Below the pieces are notes generated by a model. It was not told the DNA's origin, did no database searches, and worked only from the letters and a program-made list of their open reading frames with translations. From NCBI RefSeq assembly GCF_000725485.1, contig NZ_JOAG01000005.1:1-64000 (forward strand): 64,000 nt of DNA, read 5' to 3'. A program made the position numbers and the translations under genes. Origin of the DNA: Nonomuraea candida (lineage in GTDB: Bacteria > Actinomycetota > Actinomycetes > Streptosporangiales > Streptosporangiaceae). Of this stretch, positions 16,219 to 24,695 are shown in pieces. Numbering within the stretch: position 1 is the first letter of the stretch; every line of letters starts with the position of its first letter.

Positions 16219-17484
16219 CTACTTGCCGAGCTGCTCGATCAGGTCGGCGGCCTTGCGCAGGCCGTCGCGACGCCGGATCTCCTCGCCCGCGGCGGCGAGC
16301 CGCGCGCGCATCTCGGTGTCGCCGAGCAGCCGCGCGACCGCGCCCTTGAGTTCCTCGTCGGTGAAGGTGTAGGTGGAGAGCCTGACACCGTAGCCGAGCT
16401 CATCGACCCTCTGGGCGTTGTCGTACTGGTCCCAGAAGAGCGGCAGCAGGATCATCGGCTTGCCGAAGTGCAGCGCCTCGGTGGTCGTGTTGTTGCCGCC
16501 ATGGGTGATGACCAAGTCACACAGTGGGATGATCTTAGTCTGCGGAAGGAACTCCGCGCCCCACATGTTGTCGGCGAGCTTGATCTCCGCGTGCAGCGGG
16601 CCCTTGGAGACGATGTACTGGTGCGGCGTCGTGGCCAGCACGTCGATGACCCGCTGCATCAGCTCCACGTCGGAGGAGCCCAGCGAGCCGAGCGAGAAGT
16701 AGATCAGCGCGTGCTCGTTGCGCTCGAACGGCAGCGTGAAGTCCTCCTCGGTCTCGCGCACGGAGGAGTCGAGCCGGTGCCACGTCGGGCCCAGCGGGCG
16801 CTCGGCGGTGTAGTCGAGGATCTCCGGGTAGACGTAGAGGTTCAGGTCGCCCTCGTGGATGAAGTCCAGCTCGGGCAGCGGCTCGGTGCCCTGCTCGACG
16901 CACCACTCGTTGAAGGCGGTCCACAGCTCGCGGTGGGTGCGGTCGTACTCGGCGCGGAAGGCGTCCCACTCCGAGCGGTCGCCCGTGGGCAGGCCGGAGT
17001 AGGCCGGCGGGACGTTCTCGCCGCGCATCTCCAGCGGCTGGCAGGAGACGATGCGGACGAACTTCCTGCCGCTGGTCAGCAGCGCCGGGAACGTGATCAC
17101 GTTGTCCTCGACGATGACGTCGGGGTTCACCCGCTCGATGATGGCCCTGAGCTGCGGCTCGCAGTACTTCACGCCGTCGATCAGCCCCTCCCAGATGGGC
17201 TTGGTGACGGTCTCCTGCTGCTCCAGGGTGCTCTTGCGGTACTCCGGCGCGGTCTCGCGGATGAAGTCCTTCCAGAACTGGCCGGCGTCCTGCTCCTCCT
17301 CGGCGGGCGGGGCCAGGTCGACCAGGTCCTCCTCGAAGCCGAGCGCTTCGAGCTTGCCCTTCCACGACGCCTCGGCGGCGAAGACGACGCGGTGGCCGCG
17401 GCGGCGCAGGATGTCGCCGATGCCGATGGAGTTGTTGGTGGGACCGTAGGCGCTTTCCGGCATGAACAGGAACGTGAGAGACAT
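16219..17484 (-). CDS. GT1-family (MGT-like) glycosyltransferase
   Basis: GT-B fold, nucleotide-sugar-dependent glycosyltransferase of 421 residues, cytoplasmic. The N-terminal acceptor domain begins with FLFMPESAYGPTNNSIGIGD. The C-terminal donor domain shows the family signature HGGNNTTTEALHFGKPMILLP near residue 328 and WDQYDNAQRV after it. The start is the ATG at 17482-17484 (GGAG five bases upstream); an in-frame TTG at 17508 would add eight residues. It belongs to the group that glycosylates macrolides, flavonoids or other small molecules. Its position with an aminoaldehyde dehydrogenase and near a polyamine importer and a possible amino-sugar kinase is unusual. Acceptor and donor are not evident. 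Confidence 0.85.
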   Translation of the reverse strand: MSLTFLFMPESAYGPTNNSIGIGDILRRRGHRVVFAAEASWKGKLEALGFEEDLVDLAPPAEEEQDAGQFWKDFIRETAPEYRKSTLEQQETVTKPIWEGLIDGVKYCEPQLRAIIERVNPDVIVEDNVITFPALLTSGRKFVRIVSCQPLEMRGENVPPAYSGLPTGDRSEWDAFRAEYDRTHRELWTAFNEWCVEQGTEPLPELDFIHEGDLNLYVYPEILDYTAERPLGPTWHRLDSSVRETEEDFTLPFERNEHALIYFSLGSLGSSDVELMQRVIDVLATTPHQYIVSKGPLHAEIKLADNMWGAEFLPQTKIIPLCDLVITHGGNNTTTEALHFGKPMILLPLFWDQYDNAQRVDELGYGVRLSTYTFTDEELKGAVARLLGDTEMRARLAAAGEEIRRRDGLRKAADLIEQLGK

Positions 17485-17508
17485 GAAGACTCCGGGGGGA
17501 TTCGTCAA

Positions 17509-17526
17509 TTTGAAGAGGAATTCAAA
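17509..17526. promoter_or_regulatory. Inverted repeat, candidate TetR operator
   Basis: TTTGAA-GAGGAA-TTCAAA is a perfect 6-bp inverted repeat with a 6-bp spacer. It lies in the 110-bp divergent region between the glycosyltransferase gene and the tetR gene, 24 bp before the former's start. Confidence 0.4.
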
Positions 17527-17594
17527 ACGGGATCTAGCGTGGAGGTCAACTTAAGGGCACTATGGTCACGGCTAACTGAACAGCAGCCGAACGA

Positions 17595-18215
17595 GTGAAG
17601 GTGGTGAGGGTGGCTCAGCGTAAAAGCCGGAGCGACCGGCGGCTCGATCTGATCGAGGCCGCGCGCAGGGCCATCATCCGCCATGGCATCGACGGTGTAC
17701 AGCTCTCGCACGTCGCCGAGGAGGCGGGGCTGACCTCCGGCGCGGTGCTCTACCACTACCCCGACCTCAGCGAGCTGCTGATGGAGGCGCAGCACGCCGG
17801 CATGGAGCGCTTCTACGAGCAGCGCCTGCGCCAGCTCGCCACGCTCACCGACCCGGTCCAGAAGCTGGTGGTCACGATCAGGTCCGGGCTGCCGACCGGG
17901 CCGCTCGACCCCGACGTGCGCCTGCTCAACGAGCTGGGCGGGGCCGCGGGCCGCAACCGGGTCTATGGCGTGCTGCTCACCTCGCTCTACGATCGGCAGG
18001 TCTCGATGTACCAGGCGATCCTGGACACCGGGGCCGCGCTGGGCGTGTTCAGGCTGAGCGCCGACTCGGTGACGATCGCGCGCAACCTGGTGGCCCTGGA
18101 GGACGCCTACGGCTACCGGATCACGGCCCGGCATCCGCTGATCGGCCCCGACGAGGCCGCCGAGCTGATCCTGTCCTACGCCCGCGCGGCCACGGGCAAC
18201 GACCTGCTTCACTGA
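17595..18215 (+). CDS. TetR family transcriptional regulator
   Basis: One-component repressor of 206 residues. The N-terminal helix-turn-helix is clear: RLDLIEAARRAIIRHGIDGV, then LSHVAEEAGLTSGAVLYHYP (recognition helix near residues 40-60). The C-terminal ligand domain is unassigned, but the layout is reminiscent of BetI/RutR-like regulators. GTG 17595 gives the longest frame; GTG 17610, with GAAGG eight bases upstream, is equally possible. It is divergent from the glycosyltransferase-aldehyde dehydrogenase pair, and its 3' end overlaps the potA 3' end by 7 bp. It is the obvious candidate regulator for this amine-related cluster. Confidence 0.88.
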   Translation: MKVVRVAQRKSRSDRRLDLIEAARRAIIRHGIDGVQLSHVAEEAGLTSGAVLYHYPDLSELLMEAQHAGMERFYEQRLRQLATLTDPVQKLVVTIRSGLPTGPLDPDVRLLNELGGAAGRNRVYGVLLTSLYDRQVSMYQAILDTGAALGVFRLSADSVTIARNLVALEDAYGYRITARHPLIGPDEAAELILSYARAATGNDLLH

Positions 18216-19258
18216 TCGGCCGCCATGATCACCGCGTCCTTGGCGTCCCAGCGCACCTTGACCTGGGCGCCGGCGCGGACCGAGCCGGCGCCCTGCACGG
18301 CCACCAGGACCGGCTTGGGGTGGCCGGGCACGTCCACGGAGATGTGCGAGACGCCGCCGTAGAAGCTGACGTCCAGCACGCTGCCGGCCAGGCCCCTGGT
18401 CGCGCCGGCGTCGGCCAGCTCGATCTTCTCCGGCCGCACCGCCAGCAGCGCCTCGGCGCCCGCCGCCAGCTCGGTCAGCGGGGTGCCGGCCAGCATGCCG
18501 AACTTCTCGCTCTTGATGCCGTCCAGGCCGCTGGCCTCGCCGCGGAAGAGGTTGTTGGCGCCGACGAAGTCGGCCACGAACGGCGAGCGGGGGCGCTCGT
18601 ACAGCTCGATGGGCTCGTCCACCTGGCGCACCCTGCCGCTGTCGAAGACCGCGATGCGGTCGGCCAGCGACATGGCCTCCTCCTGGTCGTGCGTGACGAC
18701 CACGAACGTGATGCCCACCTCGTGCTGCAGCCGCTTGAGCTCCAGCTGCATGTCCGCGCGGACCTTCTTGTCCAGTGCCGACAGCGGCTCGTCGAGCAGC
18801 AGCAGCCGGGGCCGCTTGACGATGGAGCGGGCCAGCGCGACGCGCTGGCGCTGGCCGCCGGAGAGCTGGGCGGGCTTGCGCGAGGCGTGCGCCGACAGCC
18901 CGACCGTCTCCAGCACCTCGCCGACGCGCTCCTTGATCTCCTGGCGGGGCAGCCGCTCGCGCTCCAGCCCGTAGGCCACGTTCTTGGCCACGGTCATGTG
19001 CGGGAACAGCGCGTACGACTGGAACATGAGGCTGATCGGGCGCCGGTTCGGCGGCTGGGACAGCAGGTCGGCGCCGTCGAGCGAGACCCGGCCGGCGTCC
19101 GGCGTCTCGAAGCCGGCGATGATGCGCAGCAGCGTGGTCTTGCCGCAGCCCGAGGGACCCAGCAGCGCGAAGAACTCGCCCTGCCCGATCTCCAGCGACA
19201 CGTCGTTGAGCGCGATGACGTCCCCGAACCTGCGCGAGACACCGTCAATCTTGAGCAC
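18209..19258 (-). CDS. potA: Polyamine-type ABC transporter ATP-binding protein (PotA-like)
   Basis: ATPase of a spermidine/putrescine-type importer, 349 residues. Walker A GPSGCGKTT near 34, Q-loop MFQSYALFPHMTV, signature LSGGQRQRVALARSI, Walker B LLLLDEPLSALD, and H-loop VVVTHDQEE. The C-terminal third is a TOBE-type regulatory domain (LLAVRPEKIELADAG). GTG start at 19258 overlaps potC by 14 bp. It is the last gene of a potD-potB-potC-potA operon. Confidence 0.92.
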   Translation of the reverse strand: MLKIDGVSRRFGDVIALNDVSLEIGQGEFFALLGPSGCGKTTLLRIIAGFETPDAGRVSLDGADLLSQPPNRRPISLMFQSYALFPHMTVAKNVAYGLERERLPRQEIKERVGEVLETVGLSAHASRKPAQLSGGQRQRVALARSIVKRPRLLLLDEPLSALDKKVRADMQLELKRLQHEVGITFVVVTHDQEEAMSLADRIAVFDSGRVRQVDEPIELYERPRSPFVADFVGANNLFRGEASGLDGIKSEKFGMLAGTPLTELAAGAEALLAVRPEKIELADAGATRGLAGSVLDVSFYGGVSHISVDVPGHPKPVLVAVQGAGSVRAGAQVKVRWDAKDAVIMAADQ

Positions 19259-20024
19259 GCGACTCCCCGATCTTGGTCAGGCGCTGACCGGCGATCACCG
19301 CGGTGAAGCTCACCAGGAGCAGGATCGCCGCCAGCGCGTTGATCTTCGGGGTGACCCCGAAACGGATCATTGAGTAGATGACGATCGGCAGCGTCGCCTC
19401 GCCGTTGCCGATCGTGAAGAACGCGATCACGAACTCGTCCAGCGACAGCGTGAACGCCAGCAGCGCGCCGGCCACGATGCCCGGCATGAGCTGCGGGAGC
19501 GTGACCTTCATGAAGGTCACCACCGGCCCGGCGCCCAGGTCGCGCGACGCCTCCTCCAGCGAGGTGTCGGTGCCGGTCAGCCGGGTGCGCACCACCGCCG
19601 CGACGAACGCCATCGCGAACAGCCCGTGGGCCAGGACCACAGAGTACAGGCCGAGCGTGAGCTGGATGGTCCCGTAGAGGACCAGCAGGCCCAGGGCCAG
19701 CACGAGGTCGGGCAGCACGGCCGGCATCAGCGAGACCGCGTCGAGGATCTTGGACCTGCTGTACCGAGCCAGGCCGACGGCCAGCATCGTGCCCAGCACG
19801 GTGGCGATCACGGTGGCGCCGGTGGCCACGATGAGCGTGTTGATCAGGCCGTCCTTGATCCGCTCGTCCTCGGCCAGCACGCCGTACCACTTCAGGCTGA
19901 AGCCCTCGAAGGTGTAGGCGGACTCGCCGGAGTTGAACGACATGGCGACGAGCACGGCGATCGGCAGGTACAGGAAGACGTACGTGAGCCAGAACGGGAC
20001 GTACAGGAGCTTGGGCCTACGCAC
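19245..20024 (-). CDS. potC: Polyamine-type ABC transporter permease (PotC-like)
   Basis: Inner-membrane permease of 259 residues with about six hydrophobic helices. The EAA loop that docks the ATPase reads SLEEASRDLGAGPVVTFMKV near residues 155-175. LSLDEFVIAFF is the typical PotC segment. It overlaps potB by 8 bp and potA by 14 bp, indicating one transcript and coupled translation. Confidence 0.92.
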   Translation of the reverse strand: MRRPKLLYVPFWLTYVFLYLPIAVLVAMSFNSGESAYTFEGFSLKWYGVLAEDERIKDGLINTLIVATGATVIATVLGTMLAVGLARYSRSKILDAVSLMPAVLPDLVLALGLLVLYGTIQLTLGLYSVVLAHGLFAMAFVAAVVRTRLTGTDTSLEEASRDLGAGPVVTFMKVTLPQLMPGIVAGALLAFTLSLDEFVIAFFTIGNGEATLPIVIYSMIRFGVTPKINALAAILLLVSFTAVIAGQRLTKIGESRAQD

Positions 20025-20883
20025 GGCGCGCCGCCCAGGCCTGTGCGATGAGCAGCAGCACCAGCACCGCGATGAGGGCCAGCGCCAGCGTGGCGCCGAA
20101 CGGCCAGTCGCGCGCCGACAGGAACTGGTTGCGGATCAGATTGCCCACCATGATCGACTTGTTGCCACCCAGCATGTCGGGGACGACGAAGTTGCCGAAG
20201 CTCGGCACGAACACGAACATGCAGCCGGTCAGCACGCCCGGCACCGTCAGCGGCAGCGTGACCTTGCGGAACGTGGTGAACCCCGAGGCGCCCAGGTTGG
20301 CGGAGGCCTCGCGGAGCTGCGGGTCGAGCCGCTCGATCGCGGCGTACAGCGGCAGCACCATCAGCGGCAGGTACGAGTACAGCAGCCCCGCCATGATCGT
20401 GCCCTGGTTGTAGAGCAGCTCGAACGGCCCCAGCCCGAGCTTGGCCAGCGCGCTGTTCAGCAGCCCCGGCCCGCTGAGCAGGATCGTCCACGCGTAGACG
20501 CGGATGATGAAGCTCGTCCAGAACGGCAGCACGATGGCCACCAGCGCCATCGTCTTCCACCGGGGCGGGAGCTGCGCGATCAGGTAGGCCGTCGGGTAGC
20601 CGATGAGCAGCGCGAGCACCGTGGTGATCGCGGCGATCTTCAGCGACTCCCCGACCACGCTCAGGTAGAGCGGGTCGATCAGGCGCTCGAAGTTCTCGGT
20701 GGTGAACTCGTAGACGACGCCGCCGAAGCGCCCACGCTGGAAGACCGTGTAGCTCATCACCAGCGCCAGCGGCACCAGCATGAACACGACCAGGTACGTC
20801 AGCCCCGGCGACAGGAAAACGAACGCGCCCAGCCGGCGTCCCCGGGATCGGGACACCGGCTGGGTCTTGACCTCAGACTTCAC
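20017..20883 (-). CDS. potB: Polyamine-type ABC transporter permease (PotB-like)
   Basis: Partner permease of 288 residues. A short basic cytoplasmic leader precedes the first helix (GAFVFLSPGLTYLVVFML). The EAA loop is around REASANLGASGFTTFRKVTLP, and the FVVPDMLGG segment is typical of PotB. The start is at 20883, 21 bp after the potD stop. Together with PotC it forms the heterodimeric channel. Confidence 0.92.
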   Translation of the reverse strand: MKSEVKTQPVSRSRGRRLGAFVFLSPGLTYLVVFMLVPLALVMSYTVFQRGRFGGVVYEFTTENFERLIDPLYLSVVGESLKIAAITTVLALLIGYPTAYLIAQLPPRWKTMALVAIVLPFWTSFIIRVYAWTILLSGPGLLNSALAKLGLGPFELLYNQGTIMAGLLYSYLPLMVLPLYAAIERLDPQLREASANLGASGFTTFRKVTLPLTVPGVLTGCMFVFVPSFGNFVVPDMLGGNKSIMVGNLIRNQFLSARDWPFGATLALALIAVLVLLLIAQAWAARRA

Positions 20884-20904
20884 GTGACTTCACAGTGACA
20901 ACGA

Positions 20905-22023
20905 CTAACTCGCCGTGACGTCCTGCGACAGACGGGTGTACTTCGTCGACGCCTGACCCAGATCGATGGCGGCCTCACCGTCGAGCAGCTCGGCCGGGGT
21001 GGTGTTGAGCAGCGAGCCCTTGGCGATCTTCACCTGCTCCATGGCGGCCTTGTTCGGCACCTTGTAGTTGATGTTCTCGGCGGCCCAGCTGTGGATCGTG
21101 GGGTCGAGGATGTAGTTGATCAGGGCGTGCGCGGCCTCCTTGTTCTTGGAGGACTTCATGATCACCATGGTGTCCACCCAGAGGTCGCTGCCCTCCTTCG
21201 GCACCACGAACTTGATGTTCTGCTTGGCGTCGGTGGTCGGGCACCAGCCGTCCCACGCCTCGGCCATGATCGCCTCACCGGACAGCAGCCGGTCGCCGAA
21301 GCCGGTGTCGTCGTAGCGGAGCAGGTGCGGCTTCTGCGCGAGCAGCAGCTCCTTGGCCTTCTCCAGCTCCTCGTCCTTGTCGGTGTTGATCGAGTAGCCG
21401 AGCGACTTGAGCGCGGGCAGGGCCAGCCAGCGCTCGGTAGCGAGCATGGTGACCTTCTTGTCGGCCCAGGCGGGCGGCTTCAGGAGATCGTTCCAACTCG
21501 TGGGCGCGGACTTCACCAGGTCGCTGCGGTAGCAGATGCCGGTCGTGCCCCAGGTGTAGGGCACGGAGTACTTGTTGCCCTTGTCGTACGAGAGCTGCGT
21601 GGCCTCCGGGTAGAGGTTGGCCAGGTTGGGGACCAGCTCGTGGTGGATCGGCTCCAGCAGGCCCTGCTCGTTGAGCGCCTGGGCGTACTGGCCGGACACG
21701 AACGCCACGTCGATGCCGCTGTCACCGGGGGCGGTGAGCTTGGTCATCGCGATCTCGTTGGTGTCGTGCAGCTGGACCTGCACGTCCTTGATCTTGAGCT
21801 TCTCCATGGCCTGCTGCGGAAGCTCCTTGGGCGTGTAACCTTCCCAAACCGTGATCTGCAGCGTCTGCTTCGACAGGTCCGCGTTGGGCTTGAGCTGGTC
21901 GGCCGCCGCCACCGTCGTGTCATCTGAGCTTGACGACTCACCGCCGCACGCCGCGACGGCAAGCGCGAGGCCGGCCGCCGCCACGGCGGCCGGGAGACGA
22001 CGGGTGAACCGGGTACGGGACAC
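20905..22023 (-). CDS. potD: Polyamine-type ABC transporter substrate-binding lipoprotein (PotD-like)
   Basis: Extracytoplasmic binding protein of 372 residues, first gene of the operon. The signal peptide ends in a good lipobox (ALAVAACGG, Cys near residue 27), followed by a Ser/Asp linker. PotD-family features: LQITVWEGYTP at the start of the mature protein, VSGQYAQALNEQGLLEPI, YSVPYTWGTTGICYRSD and GEAIMAEAWDGW. The acidic and tryptophan residues fit a cationic amine ligand, but family members also bind other compounds. GTG start at 22023 with AGAAGGAG upstream. Confidence 0.9.
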   Translation of the reverse strand: MSRTRFTRRLPAAVAAAGLALAVAACGGESSSSDDTTVAAADQLKPNADLSKQTLQITVWEGYTPKELPQQAMEKLKIKDVQVQLHDTNEIAMTKLTAPGDSGIDVAFVSGQYAQALNEQGLLEPIHHELVPNLANLYPEATQLSYDKGNKYSVPYTWGTTGICYRSDLVKSAPTSWNDLLKPPAWADKKVTMLATERWLALPALKSLGYSINTDKDEELEKAKELLLAQKPHLLRYDDTGFGDRLLSGEAIMAEAWDGWCPTTDAKQNIKFVVPKEGSDLWVDTMVIMKSSKNKEAAHALINYILDPTIHSWAAENINYKVPNKAAMEQVKIAKGSLLNTTPAELLDGEAAIDLGQASTKYTRLSQDVTAS

Positions 22024-22058
22024 GGCCGCTACTCCTTCTGAAGTTTGTGTGTTTGAGG

Positions 22059-22070
22059 GGTCGCGCGACC
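22059..22070. promoter_or_regulatory. Perfect 12-bp palindrome between potD and the kinase gene
   Basis: GGTCGCGCGACC lies 36 bp upstream of the potD start in the 108-bp divergent region. It could be an operator for a regulator of both operons, but a GC palindrome of this length can arise by chance here. Confidence 0.3.
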
Positions 22071-22131
22071 TTACCGGACACAGCGGACCAGAGCAGGAGT
22101 GTTGCAGCAGAAATCAACATGAGCAAGACTT

Positions 22132-23325
22132 TTGCTGACATTGCTACCAGGAAGTTTGGTTCACCTGTTGAATTGGGATTCAATAAGTCGTCGCTTGATC
22201 TCTCTCGGTGAGAAGCCCCTCACCGGGCGGGATCGCGGGTTCACGGCCGCACTCCTGACGCTGCTGGAGGGTGAGGCGGAGCCGGAGGTGCCCGCGCCCT
22301 TCGCCGTACGACGCTTCCTCCCGCTGCCCAGCCTCTCGCACGCCCCTGGAGATCTCCACACTGGGGCCCCAGGTGAACGCGACTTCGGGCCGCACGTGGA
22401 CCAGACGAACTACTCGGTGATCGTGGGCGAGCGCGTGGTCGTGAAATGGCTGACCCCGCCCGTGCCCCTCCCGCACCCGGCGCCCGGCATCCTCGCGCAC
22501 CTCGTTGACACGGGCTTCAACGACACAGCTCCTCCTTACGCTGCTCTGACAGGCCGGTTGCACGGCCGCGACCATCTGCTGGCCCTGATCACGGGCTATC
22601 TGCCCGAGGCCAGGGACGGCTGGGAATGGTGCGTGGACGAGGCGGTGGCCGGGCGCGCGGACTTCGCCACGACCCTCGGCCGTCTCACCGCCGACCTCCA
22701 CATCGCGCTGTCCACCCTGCCCGGCGACCCGTCCCCGGGCGGCGCGACCCACGCGGCCAGGGCCGCGGACGCGCTCGCCCAGGCCCTGGAGCTTACCGTC
22801 GGTGACGACGGGACGTGGCTGGCGGCCAGGGCCGGGGCCATGCGCGCGGAGCTGGCCGCGCTCGGCGCCCCGTCCGACGGCCCGCTGATCAGGATCCACG
22901 GGGACCTCCACGTGGGCCAGATCCTCAGGTGGCGCGACGGCTACGCGGTCATCGACTTCGACGGCAACCCCACCGTCACCGACGCCGGGACGCACCAGCC
23001 CGCCGCCCGCGACGTGGCCCAGCTCACCACGAGCCTCGAACACGTCGCCCAGGTGGCCGTGAAGAGAAGGTCCACCCCGCCCGGCGCGGCGGCGGACTGG
23101 GCGCGGCGGGCCCGCGCCGCCCTGCTGACCGCCTACCGGGAGCGCCTGGTAGAAAGGCACCGGCCGGAGCTGCTGGACGAACGGCTGCTCCGCCCGTTCG
23201 AGGTGGAGCAGGAGTGCCGCGAGCTGATCTACGCCGCCCGCCACCTGCCCCGCTGGCGTTACGCCCCGATGGGCGTGCTGCGCACCTGGTACGGAGAAGA
23301 CCCCCGCAAGGAGAACATCGCGTGA
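22132..23325 (+). CDS. Maltokinase-like phosphotransferase, probable glucosamine kinase type
   Basis: Sugar kinase of the aminoglycoside-phosphotransferase fold, about 397 residues. The catalytic loop is HGDLHVGQILRW near residue 256 and the metal-binding motif is YAVIDFDGNP near 272. The C-terminal segment EQECRELIYAARHLPRWRYA resembles the distinctive region of actinobacterial glucosamine kinases (GlcNK group) rather than true maltokinases; I rely on memory of that family. The start is uncertain: TTG 22132 is the longest frame and has no clear ribosome site, and TTG 22168 or 22195 are alternatives. A 4-bp overlap with the SIS gene suggests successive steps: amino-sugar phosphorylation, then isomerisation or deamination. 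Confidence 0.78.
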   Translation: MLTLLPGSLVHLLNWDSISRRLISLGEKPLTGRDRGFTAALLTLLEGEAEPEVPAPFAVRRFLPLPSLSHAPGDLHTGAPGERDFGPHVDQTNYSVIVGERVVVKWLTPPVPLPHPAPGILAHLVDTGFNDTAPPYAALTGRLHGRDHLLALITGYLPEARDGWEWCVDEAVAGRADFATTLGRLTADLHIALSTLPGDPSPGGATHAARAADALAQALELTVGDDGTWLAARAGAMRAELAALGAPSDGPLIRIHGDLHVGQILRWRDGYAVIDFDGNPTVTDAGTHQPAARDVAQLTTSLEHVAQVAVKRRSTPPGAAADWARRARAALLTAYRERLVERHRPELLDERLLRPFEVEQECRELIYAARHLPRWRYAPMGVLRTWYGEDPRKENIA

Positions 23326-24281
23326 ATTCTGAGCTCTACCTCTCCGACCTGGAGCGCAAGCCCGCCGCCCTGCGCGACCTGGCCGGCGCGCTGCGGGCGG
23401 AGGACCCGTTCCGCGAGCTGCCGGAGACCATCGACAGGGTGCTGTTCCTGGGCATGGGCAGCTCCCGCTACGCCGCCGGCGTGGCGGCCCTGCGGCTGCG
23501 GGCCGCCGGGGTGAACGCCCACGCCGAGTACGCCTCCGCCGCCGCGAGCTTCCCGCCCGCCCCGGGCACCCTGGTCGTCCCGATCTCGGCCACGGGTTCG
23601 AGCAGGGAGACGCTCGACGCCGTGGCCCGCTACACCGGCGGCCCCGGCTGCCTGGCGGCCCTGACCAACCGGCCCGGCTCCCCGCTCGCCGAGGCCGCCG
23701 ACGTGGTGATCGACATGCGCGCGGGCGAGGAGCGCGGCGGCGTCGCCTGCCGGACTTTCCAGCACACGCTGGCGCTGCTGCTGGCCCTGGAGTGCCGGCT
23801 CACGGGCCGGGAGCGCGACCTGCCGGCCCTGCTCGGCAGGGCCGCCGACGCCTCGGCCGACCTGCTGGATCGCCGGGACGAGTGGCTGCCGCCGGCCATG
23901 GAGCTGCTCGACGGCCCGCACGGCGTCTACACGATCGCGCCCGCCGAGCGGCTGTCGTCGGCCGAGCAGTCGGCGCTGATGTTCCGGGAGGGTCCGCGCC
24001 GCCCGGCCGACGCCTGCGAGAGCGGCGACTGGTCGCACGTGGACGTCTACCTCACCAAGACGCTCGACTACCGCGCCCTGCTCTTCCCCGGCTCCCGCTA
24101 CGACGAGCAGGCCCTGGACTGGGTGCGCGAGCGCGGCTCCACGGTGATCAGCGTGGGCGGCGAGGTGAAGGACGCCACGGCCGCGATCCGCTACCGGCAC
24201 GACGACGACCCCGAGGTGGCGCTGCTCACCGAGACGCTGGTCGCGGAGCTGGTGGCCGCCTCCTGGTGGTCGGAGCAGTAA
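23322..24281 (+). CDS. Double-SIS-domain sugar-phosphate protein (GlmS/AgaS isomerase-like)
   Basis: Cytoplasmic protein of 319 residues with two SIS (sugar isomerase) domains. The first has FLGMGSSRYAAG near 40 and VPISATGSSRETLDAV near 85, the phosphosugar-binding Ser/Thr loop; the second begins near 185 (GPHGVYTIAPAERLSSAEQSA). It matches the isomerase half of glucosamine-6-phosphate synthase without the glutaminase half, as in AgaS/FrlB-type deaminases and isomerases. GTG start in a GTGA overlap with the kinase gene, with GGAG upstream. It probably uses the kinase product, for example an amino-sugar 6-phosphate. Its stop is 33 bp from the convergent cvnC stop. Confidence 0.85.
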   Translation: MNSELYLSDLERKPAALRDLAGALRAEDPFRELPETIDRVLFLGMGSSRYAAGVAALRLRAAGVNAHAEYASAAASFPPAPGTLVVPISATGSSRETLDAVARYTGGPGCLAALTNRPGSPLAEAADVVIDMRAGEERGGVACRTFQHTLALLLALECRLTGRERDLPALLGRAADASADLLDRRDEWLPPAMELLDGPHGVYTIAPAERLSSAEQSALMFREGPRRPADACESGDWSHVDVYLTKTLDYRALLFPGSRYDEQALDWVRERGSTVISVGGEVKDATAAIRYRHDDDPEVALLTETLVAELVAASWWSEQ

Positions 24282-24291
24282 GCCGCCTGGT

Positions 24292-24334
24292 CGATCTTCG
24301 TGGGGCGCGCCCCGTCAGAGCCTGCGCAGCCCGC
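24292..24334 (-). pseudogene. Possible eroded 5' remnant of cvnD
   Basis: In the two other conservons the cvnC 3' end overlaps the cvnD start. Read in the same relative frame here, the minus strand gives C-A-G-S-D-G-A-R-P-T-K-I, similar to the CvnD N-terminus (AGSSPGLTSTKI). The GTG start codon is GCG here, and similarity stops at about 24292, ten bases from the stop of the convergent SIS gene. The match is short and partly forced by cvnC coding constraints; the ACGAAGATCG beyond the cvnC stop is the best evidence. Confidence 0.4.
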
Positions 24335-24683
24335 TCAGCACCCTTTCGAGCAGGCTCCTGTCGGGCAGCCCCGCGTCGAGCTGCGGCTGGTACACCTTGA
24401 CCAGCCCGTCCGCCTCCATGTCGGCGACCAGCACCCGCGCCACCCCGAGCGGCACGCCGAGCAGCGCGGAGATCTCCGCCACCGACCGCACCTGCCGGCA
24501 CAGCTCGCTGATCGCCCGGTATTCACGGGTGTACGTCGTGCCGAGCCGGGCCGAGGTCGCCGACGAGACCAGGGCCTCCATGGCCAGCTCCGAGCGCGGA
24601 GTGGTGCGGCCCCCGGTGACCGCGTACATGCGGACGAGCGAACTTCGCTCGGGCTCCTGCTCCCCGTTGTGCCACGATGCCAC
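24315..24683 (-). CDS. cvnC: Conservon protein CvnC (DUF742 family)
   Basis: DUF742 protein of 122 residues: VRMYAVTGGRTTPRS, the core VRSVAEISALLGVPLGVARVLVADM, and the invariant end LLERVLSGLRRL. GTG start at 24683 with GGGAG six bases upstream, 12 bp after the cvnB stop. Unlike the other conservons, no cvnD follows: only 33 bp separate the stop from the convergent SIS gene. The protein would have to work without a GTPase of its own or borrow one from another conservon. Confidence 0.9.
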   Translation of the reverse strand: MASWHNGEQEPERSSLVRMYAVTGGRTTPRSELAMEALVSSATSARLGTTYTREYRAISELCRQVRSVAEISALLGVPLGVARVLVADMEADGLVKVYQPQLDAGLPDRSLLERVLSGLRRL

Positions 24684-24695
24684 GGTTCACTCCCA

